Assembly (NCBI GenBank): GCA_035255485.1
Contig: DATEZO010000267.1
Span: 1-9,423 of the forward strand
DNA length: 9,423 bases
From: DATEZO01 sp035255485
Lineage (GTDB): Bacteria > Pseudomonadota > Gammaproteobacteria > Burkholderiales > Burkholderiaceae_D
Direction of reading: 5' to 3'
Each line of letters begins with the position of its first letter. Positions within the stretch are counted from its first letter, which is position 1. The position numbers were made by a program, and so were the translations under genes. Shown one piece after another: positions 1 through 6,763 of the stretch. The notes beneath the pieces were generated by a model that did not search any database, had not been told where the DNA came from, and was given only the letters and a program-made list of their open reading frames with translations.

Positions 1-192
1 GGGGTGGGTGGCGAAATCGTGGCCGGCCTTGGCCACCGCCATCGAAAAGCCGGTGCCGGTCAATTGCATGCCGTCGCCGGAATCGCCGACAAAACGGATG
101 ACAACACTGTCGAGCGCTTCCACCGGACGCGGCAATACGCCCGCTCCTGCCTGTTGTGCGCCTTTGTCACTGGTCTGTCCTGGTGCTTGCAT
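1..192 (-). CDS. korA: 2-oxoacid:acceptor (ferredoxin) oxidoreductase, alpha subunit (KorA type), N-terminal part only
   Basis: The gene is cut by the left window edge; only the first 64 codons are present, starting at the ATG at 192-190. Residues 30-46 read VVIRFVGDSGDGMQLTG, the hallmark start of the gamma domain in fused gamma-alpha subunits of 2-oxoacid:ferredoxin oxidoreductases. The next residues (AVAKAGHDFATHP) also fit the family. Residues 1-28 form a Q/A/G/P-rich leader, probably disordered. The start is supported by GGAGAGG at 196-202. By family knowledge the complete enzyme, with a KorB-like TPP subunit, decarboxylates a 2-oxoacid (often 2-oxoglutarate) to the acyl-CoA and reduces ferredoxin. 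Which 2-oxoacid is used cannot be read from this fragment. It is divergent from the aromatic-CoA ligase, suggesting shared control. In anaerobic aromatic degraders such as Thauera, KorAB supplies reduced ferredoxin to benzoyl-CoA reductase; a similar role here is inference. Confidence 0.88.
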   Translation of the reverse strand, partial: MQAPGQTSDKGAQQAGAGVLPRPVEALDSVVIRFVGDSGDGMQLTGTGFSMAVAKAGHDFATHP

Positions 193-252
193 GATCCTCT
201 CCGTGGAAGCCGGCCCGATGCATTACAGCGGCGCCGGCAACAATAATTTAGC

Positions 253-270
253 ATCGAAAACAGCTTCGAT
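253..270. promoter_or_regulatory. Candidate operator: inverted repeat ATCGAA-N6-TTCGAT
   Basis: Perfect 6-bp arms (253-258 and 265-270) flank a 6-nt spacer, an 18-bp dyad typical in size for a dimeric helix-turn-helix repressor. It covers the start-site region of the predicted korA promoter and touches its -10 box, so a bound protein would block korA transcription. The regulator is not in the window. The function is inferred from geometry only. Confidence 0.4.
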
Positions 271-297
271 TATGCTACGATAATAGTTTTATATCAA
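262..297 (-). promoter_or_regulatory. Predicted sigma-70 promoter of korA
   Basis: Read on the minus strand, a -35 box TTGATA (292-297) and a -10 box CATAAT (269-274) are separated by exactly 17 nt. Each matches the sigma-70 consensus at 5 of 6 positions. Transcription would start near 262 and leave a leader of about 70 nt. The promoter carries the element also found before the thioesterase operon (8610-8642), and two inverted repeats overlap its -10 and spacer region. Confidence 0.6.
269..284. promoter_or_regulatory. Second inverted repeat ATTAT-N6-ATAAT in the divergent region
   Basis: Arms at 269-273 and 280-284 are perfect over 5 bp with a 6-nt spacer. Its centre lies 15 bp from that of the adjacent 253-270 repeat. 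The left arm doubles as part of the korA -10 box. AT-rich 5-bp arms arise easily by chance, so this is weaker evidence than the neighbouring repeat. Confidence 0.25.
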
Positions 298-342
298 ACA
301 AATTCTGAAACAAGTCGCGTATCCCGACAAGGAGATGTAGTA

Positions 343-1842
343 ATGGAACAATTGATGAATGCCGCAGCGTGTCTGTTCGAAGTGGGGGCAGAAAATCATA
401 CTGCAATCGAATGTGGAACAAGATCCGTCAGTTACGGTGAATTGCGGCAAATGGTATCGCGTTCGGCCAATGCGTGGCAAGGCATGGACCTTGCGATTAA
501 CGACAGAGTAGTAGTGTTCGCCCCCGATGGCATCGAGCACGTAGCAGCCTATCTTGGCGTTATCTGGGCCGGGGGTGTAGCTGTTGCTGTCAATCCGCGC
601 ATCAGTATGGTTGAACTGGAACCCATACTAAGCGAATCGGGAGCACGCTTCGTGTGGACAACCCCGGAACTGGCGCCCCAGCTAGTAAATCTGTCACGCT
701 CGATGCCGCAACCATTCACGATCGTGGCATGTGGCGACGGCTGCATTGACTGGCAGGTCGCATGTGACGCCGCACATCCAGTTGATCCTGTGCTGCGTAC
801 GGCAAACGACATGGCGCTGTGGATTGGCACTTCAGGAACTACTGGTACGCCCAAAGGGGTAGTGCATTCACACAGTGTAACAGCACCATGTGCCGCCTTC
901 GCCCGTGAACTCCTTGACGCTGGGCCCGCAGACCGATTATATGCCACTTCCAAACTGTTTTTTGCTTATGCCATTGCCAACAGCCTGTTTGCCGGATTGC
1001 GACTGGGAGCAACCGTAATTCTCGACTCCGAATGGCCTACTGCCGAACGGGTGGCGAAAATGGTAAAGCAGCACCGCCCAACCATCATGTTTTGCGTACC
1101 CACCCTGTACCACAAGATGCTTCAGACCGACATTGCCGAAACATTGGCCGATAGCGGTATCCGACACTTCGTTTCAGCTGGTGAAACACTGCCACCTGCA
1201 GTATCCGACGGTTGGCAAAAAGCGACCGGTCGCATGCCGATCTCATGCTATGGCACTTCGGAAACCCTGTGCCTGATGTTGTATTGCGATGATGCTTCGG
1301 GGCGGCTAAAGCCAACTCCGCTGACGCAATTCCGTTACAACGACCTGCCGCCGGATGTGCCGCAGAGAGTCTGGATCCGGCATCCGGCCGTGGCACGTGG
1401 TTACTGGCAGCGACCAAAAGAACAGGCTGACAGTTTTCAGGACGGCTGGTTTTCTCCAGGCGACATGTTTCTGCAGCACGATGACTGGCTCGAATTCACT
1501 GGCCGCAACGACGATATGCTGAAAATTGCTGGCCAATGGGTTAGCACGCAATGGGTCGAGCATGCGCTCAGAGCGGCCTGCGGCAACACCGTGCAGGAAT
1601 TGGCAGCGGTCGGAGTAAAAAGCGCAGACGGTCTGACGGCGATTGCGGCCTTCCTGGTAGCAACGCCGGCACAGGAAGAAGCGGCACGCAGCAGCGTGGC
1701 AGCCGGTATTGCCGCCCTGCCCGGCCACAAACGACCGCGTTGGGTGCACTGGGTACAGACGTTGCCGCAAACTGCTACCGGAAAATTGCAGCGCGCCCGC
1801 CTGGGTGCGCTGCATGAGCAGAATTGCAGCAAGAATTGTTGA
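343..1842 (+). CDS. Benzoate-CoA ligase family AMP-forming acyl-CoA synthetase
   Basis: This 499-residue cytoplasmic enzyme of the ANL superfamily should convert an aromatic (or related) carboxylate, ATP and CoA to the acyl-CoA via an acyl-AMP. Visible core motifs in order: P-loop TSGTTGTPKG (163-172), A5-type YGTSET (303-308), GDMF with Asp374, hinge-region GRNDDMLKIAGQW (387-399), and the C-terminal PQTATGKLQR with catalytic Lys481. The stretch ATSKLFFAYAIANSLF (201-216) and the following LGATVIL closely resemble benzoate-CoA ligases, which is why this subfamily is preferred over fatty-acyl or acetyl-CoA synthetases. The A5 region has YGTSET rather than the GSTEM of typical benzoate-CoA ligases, so substrate range may differ; hydroxybenzoate, aminobenzoate or a cyclohexane/aryl-alkanoate are possible. 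The start is supported by AAGGAG 8 nt upstream of the ATG. It is slightly shorter than typical members. It is divergent from korA and convergent with the transporter operon. Confidence 0.87.
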   Translation: MEQLMNAAACLFEVGAENHTAIECGTRSVSYGELRQMVSRSANAWQGMDLAINDRVVVFAPDGIEHVAAYLGVIWAGGVAVAVNPRISMVELEPILSESGARFVWTTPELAPQLVNLSRSMPQPFTIVACGDGCIDWQVACDAAHPVDPVLRTANDMALWIGTSGTTGTPKGVVHSHSVTAPCAAFARELLDAGPADRLYATSKLFFAYAIANSLFAGLRLGATVILDSEWPTAERVAKMVKQHRPTIMFCVPTLYHKMLQTDIAETLADSGIRHFVSAGETLPPAVSDGWQKATGRMPISCYGTSETLCLMLYCDDASGRLKPTPLTQFRYNDLPPDVPQRVWIRHPAVARGYWQRPKEQADSFQDGWFSPGDMFLQHDDWLEFTGRNDDMLKIAGQWVSTQWVEHALRAACGNTVQELAAVGVKSADGLTAIAAFLVATPAQEEAARSSVAAGIAALPGHKRPRWVHWVQTLPQTATGKLQRARLGALHEQNCSKNC

Positions 1843-1880
1843 TCTTTACATCAATCGCGCCACGAATCATGCTTGCCTTT

Positions 1881-1909
1881 ATCCCCGTCATCTGGAAGAT
1901 GATTGGGAT
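1881..1909. terminator. Stem-loop downstream of the ligase gene
   Basis: The sequence pairs ATCCC (1881-1885) with GGGAT (1905-1909) and TCATCT (1888-1893) with AGATGA (1897-1902). One mismatch and one possible G-U pair lie between, and the loop is GGA. It starts 38 nt after the ligase stop codon. There is no T-run on either strand, so it is not a canonical intrinsic terminator; it could be a 3'-end stabiliser or part of a bidirectional end signal. Confidence 0.35.
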
Positions 1910-1972
1910 GAGACAGGGAATAGTATAAGGGTTTTGCGAAGCACTGCCCCGCGTCTGCATAACGGTATTGCA

Positions 1973-2014
1973 GCAATGCTGCGCACAGAGTTGTCCGCCT
2001 GTGCGCAGCATTGC
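1973..2014. terminator. Long perfect stem-loop between convergent genes
   Basis: GCAATGCTGCGCACAG (1973-1988) and CTGTGCGCAGCATTGC (1999-2014) are perfect reverse complements over 16 bp, with a 10-nt loop at 1989-1998. It is GC-rich and should be very stable as RNA from either strand. It lies 61 nt beyond the stop of binding protein 1 (minus) and 130 nt beyond the ligase stop (plus). Neither flank has a T-tract, so ordinary Rho-independent termination is doubtful. A convergent transcription block, an mRNA 3' protector, or a dispersed palindromic repeat are all possible. Confidence 0.5.
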
Positions 2015-2075
2015 AAACAAGGAATCAAATGTTCAGACCACCGTCCATGATGTAACTCTCAATAATTTTTCAAGC

Positions 2076-3236
2076 TTATTTCGGCATTACCCATTTGCCG
2101 TTTTCAATCTTGACGATCAACCGAGCGCGCTGATCGAGGCCGCTGTGATCAGTTTTGCTCATGCTCATGATCCCTTGGCTGATCACCAGGTTGTGCATAT
2201 TTTCGATGCTGTCGCGCAATGCCTGGCGAAATTCCTTGGTGCCGGGCTGCGCTTTTTTCAGCGCTTCCGGAACTGCTGCTTCCAGCATCAGACCCGCATC
2301 CCAGGCGTGGCCGCCAAATGTCGACACGCTACCTGCGCCATATTCCTTTTCATAGACAGTTTTGAAATGCATCGCGGTCTTCTTGACCGGATTGCTGTCC
2401 GGTAGCTGGGCAGCTACCAGGAGTGGTCCCGCCGGCAACAGTGTCCCTTCCACATCCTTGCTGCCAAGGCGAAGAAAATCACTATTGGCGACGCCATGCG
2501 TCTGGTAAATTCTGCCTGCGTAACCACGCTCCTTGAGAGCCTTCTGAGGCAATACTGCGGGCGTGCCACGACTGGCGATCAGCACAGCACCCGGCTTGCC
2601 TGCAATAACACGCAGAATCTGGCCAGTCACGCTGCTGTCAGTCGGCGCATAGCTCTCATTGGCAAGTATTTTGATTCCCTTCTGCTCAAGCAGTTTCGAT
2701 GCCTGTGCCCACCAATTTTGACCGTAGCTGTCAGTCAGGCCAATAAAGGCAACTGTTTTGATATTACCGGCAACCATATGGTCGACAATAGCGCTTGCCA
2801 TCAACGAATCACTTTGCGGCGTCTTGAAGATCCAGTAACGCTTGGCATCCATCGGCTCGACAATTGCAGCGGCAGCCGACATTGAAATCATCGGCGTTTC
2901 AGATTCGGCCGCCACGCTGATCATGGCCAGCGAGTTTGGCGTGACAGTGGAGCCGATGATGACATCCACCTTGTCTTCCGAAATCAGCTTGTGGGTATTC
3001 TTGACTGCGCTCGTGGTATCGGAGGCGTCATCGAGCACAATGTATTCGACTTTCTTGCCGCCGATTTCCTTTGGCATCAGTGCGATTGTATTTTTTTCCG
3101 GAATACCCAGCGATGCTGCCGGTCCGGTGGCGCTGACGACGACACCCACCTTGATCTGCGCCCATGCACTGCCGCTACACAGCAGCGCTGTCGCCGCCGC
3201 CAATTGAATTCCCCATGTCGTTATCCGTTGTGTCAT
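2076..3236 (-). CDS. ABC transporter periplasmic binding protein 1 (LivJ/LivK-like, Peripla_BP_6)
   Basis: This 386-residue protein has an N-terminal signal peptide (residues 1-26, hydrophobic QLAAATALLCSGSAWA, predicted cleavage after AWA). The mature protein opens with IKVGVVVSATGPAASLG, the usual first strand of branched-chain-amino-acid-type (type I fold) binding proteins. GSTVTPNSLA (about 95-104) and TDSYGQNWW (about 168-176) fit the two-lobe ligand-binding fold. The family binds amino acids, amides, or aromatic and aliphatic carboxylates, and hands them to a LivHM permease. The ligand here is inferred to be aromatic from the neighbours only. The start has GGAGGAGA 4 nt upstream. It is the last gene of the operon, 147 nt beyond livF, and differs clearly from the second binding protein at 6764-7927, so it is not a recent duplicate. 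Confidence 0.85.
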   Translation of the reverse strand: MTQRITTWGIQLAAATALLCSGSAWAQIKVGVVVSATGPAASLGIPEKNTIALMPKEIGGKKVEYIVLDDASDTTSAVKNTHKLISEDKVDVIIGSTVTPNSLAMISVAAESETPMISMSAAAAIVEPMDAKRYWIFKTPQSDSLMASAIVDHMVAGNIKTVAFIGLTDSYGQNWWAQASKLLEQKGIKILANESYAPTDSSVTGQILRVIAGKPGAVLIASRGTPAVLPQKALKERGYAGRIYQTHGVANSDFLRLGSKDVEGTLLPAGPLLVAAQLPDSNPVKKTAMHFKTVYEKEYGAGSVSTFGGHAWDAGLMLEAAVPEALKKAQPGTKEFRQALRDSIENMHNLVISQGIMSMSKTDHSGLDQRARLIVKIENGKWVMPK

Positions 3237-3383
3237 TTTTTCTCCTCCGTTTTAATTTCGTTGTGGATATATCGATGCCCCTACTGCCTCTTGTGCTGCC
3301 TTTTGCGGCACTGACCTCGCTGTTCGCCAGATGCACTGCCATGTATTTATTGCTTGCGCCGATCTGTCAGCGTCTTGTCTGTT
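3237..3383. other. Gap between livF and binding protein 1
   Basis: This is the only large gap inside the transporter operon (147 nt). It contains a 7-bp stem with one G-U pair, GTGCTGC (3293-3299) against GCGGCAC (3305-3311), and an 8-bp palindrome GATATATC (3266-3273). Either an internal promoter or a 3'-end structure that tunes binding-protein expression is possible. I see no convincing -35/-10 pair and no T-run after the stem. Confidence 0.4.
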
Positions 3384-4097
3384 TCATGCCGCGCTTGGCT
3401 GCTGCATCCGCACGCCCATCCATTGCTCCAGAATACCTGGGTCAGCCAGCAGATCCGCGCTGTCTGCCGCATGCACAACGCGACCGCGCTCCAGTACAAT
3501 ACCGCGATGTGTTAGATGTAATGCCTGCTCGGCATGCTGCTCGACCAGAATCATTGATTGCCCTTCATTCCGTACCATGCGCTCTATCGCATCGCTTAGT
3601 TCATCCACGATGACAGGTGCCAATCCTTCTAGGGGCTCGTCCAGCAGCAAGAGTTTCGGATTGAGCATCAACGCGCGTCCGATCGCCAGCATTTGCTGCT
3701 CGCCGCCCGACAATTCATTGCCGAAATTTTTCCGGCGTTCCCGAAGGCGCGGAAATAATTCATACACCGCTTGCAAATTCCATTTGCCGGGCAACGCCGT
3801 GACCGTTAGATTTTCTTCAATTGTCAGTGATGGGAATATCTCGCGTTCCTGCGGCACCCAGCCCAACCCGGCACGAGCGCGGGCATGCGGCGGTAGCTTT
3901 GCCAGGTCCTGCCCACACCAGCGAATCGATCCACGCCGCACCCGCGTATGGCCCATGATGGTTAGCAGCAAGGTGCTCTTGCCAACGCCATTGCGGCCTA
4001 ACAGCGCCAGGCTTTCGCCCTCGCCCAACGCCAGCGAGCAGTCATCCAGCACCGTTGCATCGCTATATCCGGCAAATATGTTTTCAAGCCTTAACAT
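3384..4097 (-). CDS. livF: ABC transporter ATP-binding protein LivF
   Basis: This is one of the two cytoplasmic ATPases of the LivHMGF-type importer (237 residues from the chosen start). Motifs, numbered from MLRLEN: Walker A GRNGVGKST (34-42), Q-loop Gln83 in VPQEREIFPSLT, ABC signature LSGGEQQ (129-135), Walker B LLLLDEP (149-155) and switch His188 in VEQHAE. QEREIFPSLTIEENL is typical of LivF. I chose the ATG at 4097-4095, not the one at 4127, because family members begin with a MLxLENI-like sequence, AAGG lies about 8 nt upstream, and this start sits one nucleotide after the livG stop (TGAGATG), a normal coupled junction. The longer start would overlap livG by 29 nt. All ATPase residues are intact. 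Confidence 0.93.
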   Translation of the reverse strand: MLRLENIFAGYSDATVLDDCSLALGEGESLALLGRNGVGKSTLLLTIMGHTRVRRGSIRWCGQDLAKLPPHARARAGLGWVPQEREIFPSLTIEENLTVTALPGKWNLQAVYELFPRLRERRKNFGNELSGGEQQMLAIGRALMLNPKLLLLDEPLEGLAPVIVDELSDAIERMVRNEGQSMILVEQHAEQALHLTHRGIVLERGRVVHAADSADLLADPGILEQWMGVRMQQPSAA

Positions 4098-4098
4098 C

Positions 4099-4857
4099 TC
4101 AATGCCTTCTTCCCAGATAGACTTCACGGACGCGCTGATCCTCTGCGATGTCAGCCGGCGTCCCGGTTACCAGCTCGGCACCGCCGACCAGCACTGTGAT
4201 GCGGTCGGCAAAGCGAAACACCAGACTCATGTCATGCTCGATCAAGAGAATGCTGATATCGGCAGACAATGCGCTCAATGCATCGAACAATTCATCACTT
4301 TCACCTTCAGGCACCCCAGCTGCCGGTTCATCCAGTAACAACACCTTTGGTCTGGCAGCCAATGCCAGCGCTATTTCAAGCAAGCGCTGTTTGCCATAGG
4401 CCAGTGCACGCGTTTCACGCATGCAGTCCTGCGCCAGGTTGAGCTGCTCCAGCAGTGCATAGGCCTCATCGATTTCCGCATGCCGCCGCGACAATCTGAA
4501 AAAACGCCGCTGCAGTACATTCAGTTGTTTGCGTTGACGCTCGCAAATCGCATTGGCAACCGCTTCCAGCGGCGTCAGCTGCGGGAACAGGCTATTGATC
4601 TGGAAAGTGCGCGACAATCCGCGCGAGACACGCTCATCAGGCGTCATCCGCGTGATATCCATGCCATCCAGCCATACCGATCCGCTCGACGGTCGCAATA
4701 CGCCGGTGAGCTGGTTGATCAGTGTAGTCTTGCCAGCGCCATTCGGTCCGATCAGCGCATGACGTGCGCCGGGCGCCAATGACAGGCTAAGATTCTGTGT
4801 GACGGCAAGTCCGCCGAATGCCTTGCACAGTGCGCGAGTTTCCAGTACGGCGTTCAT
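4099..4857 (-). CDS. livG: ABC transporter ATP-binding protein LivG
   Basis: This is the second ATPase of the importer, 252 residues. Walker A is GPNGAGKT (37-44), Q-loop Gln86 lies in SRTFQINSLFP, the signature is LAYGKQR (152-158), Walker B is KVLLLDEP (171-178) and switch His208 lies in LLIEHDM. The LAYGKQR signature in place of LSGGQ, the RTFQ loop and the PAAGV after Walker B are all usual for LivG and separate it from LivF. Its ATG overlaps the livM stop in ATGA (4854-4857), so the two are translationally coupled. GGGAG lies 5 nt upstream of the start. It would pair with LivF as a heterodimer beneath the LivHM permease. Confidence 0.94.
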   Translation of the reverse strand: MNAVLETRALCKAFGGLAVTQNLSLSLAPGARHALIGPNGAGKTTLINQLTGVLRPSSGSVWLDGMDITRMTPDERVSRGLSRTFQINSLFPQLTPLEAVANAICERQRKQLNVLQRRFFRLSRRHAEIDEAYALLEQLNLAQDCMRETRALAYGKQRLLEIALALAARPKVLLLDEPAAGVPEGESDELFDALSALSADISILLIEHDMSLVFRFADRITVLVGGAELVTGTPADIAEDQRVREVYLGRRH

Positions 4858-5876
4858 GGACGCTCCCGGTTGCGTTGAGGCGTGAGTCGGGTTGCCAACC
4901 GACCCAGGCCGTTGAGAATGCCGCCGCGCAGATACAGTGTCATCACGATCAACAGAATGCCAAGCCAGAACAGCCAGTACTGCGGATTCAGATTGGCCAG
5001 GCGATCCTGAGCCAGCAGGAATGCAGCGGCACCTATAAATCCGCCATACAGTGTCGCAGTGCCGCCGATGACCAGCATGATCAGCAAATCAGCCGAACGC
5101 TGAAAGCTCAAGACGTCAATACCGACAAATTGCGTAGTCTGCGTTAACAGCGCCCCGGCAATACCGGCTATCACTGCAGCAAATGTATAGATATTGGTAA
5201 GCCGCACGCCAACCGGAATACCGATAGCCCGCGCACGGACTTTATTTTCCCGGATGCTGCGCAACGAGAGCCCGTATGGCGAAACCATGAGCGCACGCGT
5301 GAATGCGAACAGCAAAAAAGCGATGCCAAGCGCATAAAGATAGGCCACTTTTCCGTATAGGTCGAAATTGAATACGCCGAACAGCTTGCCCATCTCCACA
5401 CCCTGCAGTCCGTCTACACCGCCAGTGAGGTCGATCATGCGATTTGCCGCTTCATAGAGCAGAAGACCAATACCGAGCGTCACCATCAGGCGAGTCAGAT
5501 CATTGCCACGCAATACGATAAAGCTGGACAGATAGCCGGCGATACCGGCCGCAATGCCGGCTGCCAAAAGTCCGCTTAGCGGTTCCTGCCAGCCATATTT
5601 TGCTAGCAGTCCGGCAACATAGGCGCCTATTCCAAAAAATGCGGCATGTCCGAGCGTCACAATGCCGGCATAGCCGAGTATCAGGTCGAGAGACAGTGCA
5701 AACAGGCCGGTAATCAGGATTTGAGTGGCAAATACCAAGCTGGTTGGAAACAGGAAATAGACGCCAATCAACGCCAGCCAGAACACGATCTCCACCGGCC
5801 GCCACTGCTCGCGCGCCTGCAATGCAGACAGATGCCGTGATGCTTCGCGTCCGGCATCGATTCGAATCAGGCTCAT
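4854..5876 (-). CDS. livM: ABC transporter permease LivM
   Basis: This 340-residue inner-membrane permease begins with a hydrophilic segment (1-28) and then has multiple hydrophobic helices (about 29-60, 64-92, 101-122, 128-143, 176-194, 229-246, 262-290, 300-317). Family motifs are GIVTLGHAAFFGIGAY (71-86), the cytoplasmic coupling-loop stretch SLRSIRENKVRARAIGI (204-220), and VIGGTATLYGGFIGA (269-283). The first and last are hallmarks of LivM-type permeases. The start overlaps the livH stop in ATGA (5873-5876) and has GGAGG 8 nt upstream. It should pair with LivH to form the translocation pore. Substrate specificity is set mainly by the binding proteins and cannot be read here. Confidence 0.94.
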   Translation of the reverse strand: MSLIRIDAGREASRHLSALQAREQWRPVEIVFWLALIGVYFLFPTSLVFATQILITGLFALSLDLILGYAGIVTLGHAAFFGIGAYVAGLLAKYGWQEPLSGLLAAGIAAGIAGYLSSFIVLRGNDLTRLMVTLGIGLLLYEAANRMIDLTGGVDGLQGVEMGKLFGVFNFDLYGKVAYLYALGIAFLLFAFTRALMVSPYGLSLRSIRENKVRARAIGIPVGVRLTNIYTFAAVIAGIAGALLTQTTQFVGIDVLSFQRSADLLIMLVIGGTATLYGGFIGAAAFLLAQDRLANLNPQYWLFWLGILLIVMTLYLRGGILNGLGRLATRLTPQRNRERP

Positions 5877-6742
5877 TTAGCTTTCCTCCGTCCCAGCAGT
5901 CCGTGTGGAAACAGCAACAGCAGGATAACCATCGCTGCATAAATGATGAATGCGCCGATTTCCGGCACATAATATTTTCCCGCGATGTCCGCCACTCCCA
6001 AAAGAAGCGCCGCCAGCAAGGTGCCCAACACTGAACCGGGGCCACCAACCACGACCACCAGCAGGAAATACACCAGATACTTGAGTGCGAAATTCGGATC
6101 AAGCCCCAGCACATTGACACCGAGTGCACCACCAAGTCCGGCCAGGCCGCTGCCAAGAGCGAACGTGACCTGGAATACCCGCTCGACCCGGATACCCATC
6201 GACTCGGCGGTGCGATGGTTATCTACAGAGGCGCGGATCATGGCGCCGAAGCGGGTTCGCTCCAGGCCAAATACCAGCACCAGCGTGATCGCCACGCCGA
6301 TCGCCATCAGAAACAGACGGTAACGTGACAAGTCAAGGCCGAAAACGGAAAATTGGCCATTCAGAGCCGCTGGCAACAATACCGGCTGCTGTTGCGGCCC
6401 CCAAAAATAACTGGCTCCCGCGATCGCGATAAAAACGATGCCGACTGTCAGCAACACCTGATTCAGCGCCGCACTCTTGTAAAGCGGGCGATAAAGCGAC
6501 CGCTCCAGCAAGAGGCTGGCCAGCGCAATGACGCAAAATACAATCGGCAAGGCTGGCAAAAAGCCAATTCCAGCCATCGACATCAGCGTCACCAGCAAAT
6601 AGCCGCCGGCCATGGCAAACACGCCGTGCGCCAGATTGATGAAGCCCATCAATCCGAGCGTAATCGACAGCCCGACCGAAATCAGGAACAGCAGCGTGCC
6701 ATAGGCCAGGCCGTCGAACAGTACTCCAAGAAAATTCAGCAT
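5873..6742 (-). CDS. livH: ABC transporter permease LivH
   Basis: This 289-residue inner-membrane permease, almost entirely hydrophobic, has the family motifs GLAYGTLLFLISVGL (11-25), GFINLAHGVFAMAGGY (33-48), the coupling-loop region RASVDNHRTAESMGI (170-184) and VVGGPGSVLG (231-240). These identify LivH rather than LivM. The gene starts 21 nt after the stop of binding protein 2. The ribosome binding site is weak, with only GGGA about 8 nt upstream of the ATG. Translation may depend partly on the preceding gene. The length is normal for the family and nothing appears disrupted. Confidence 0.94.
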   Translation of the reverse strand: MLNFLGVLFDGLAYGTLLFLISVGLSITLGLMGFINLAHGVFAMAGGYLLVTLMSMAGIGFLPALPIVFCVIALASLLLERSLYRPLYKSAALNQVLLTVGIVFIAIAGASYFWGPQQQPVLLPAALNGQFSVFGLDLSRYRLFLMAIGVAITLVLVFGLERTRFGAMIRASVDNHRTAESMGIRVERVFQVTFALGSGLAGLGGALGVNVLGLDPNFALKYLVYFLLVVVVGGPGSVLGTLLAALLLGVADIAGKYYVPEIGAFIIYAAMVILLLLFPHGLLGRRKAK

Positions 6743-6763
6743 AGCCAGAATCCCGGTAAGAAA

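Larger units (their letters stand above)
1843..2075. other. Convergent intergenic region
   Basis: This 233-nt stretch separates the ligase (plus) from binding protein 1 (minus). It holds the two stem-loops at 1881-1909 and 1973-2014. I see no supportable gene or promoter in it; the open frames crossing it are continuations of shadow frames of the ligase. Confidence 0.7.

Noticed and set aside
209..238. Two GCCGGC blocks in the korA leader that could pair, as a riboswitch-like stem
   Set aside because: GCCGGC is self-complementary and common in GC-rich genomes; the loop is 18 nt and no known riboswitch core is recognisable.
3255..3285. Possible third copy of the shared promoter element before binding protein 1
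   Set aside because: GATATATCCACAACGAAATTA has some resemblance on the minus strand, but matching it needs several gaps and no -10 box lies at the right distance.
4095..4127. Upstream ATG (4127) as the livF start
   Set aside because: It overlaps livG by 29 nt and adds ten residues absent from LivF proteins. The ATG at 4097 has the family N-terminus, a usable ribosome binding site and a coupled junction.
3331..4338. 335-codon plus-strand open frame opposite livF and livG
   Set aside because: It is low-complexity in Ser, Arg and Cys and fully antisense to two intact ATPase genes, so it is a shadow frame.
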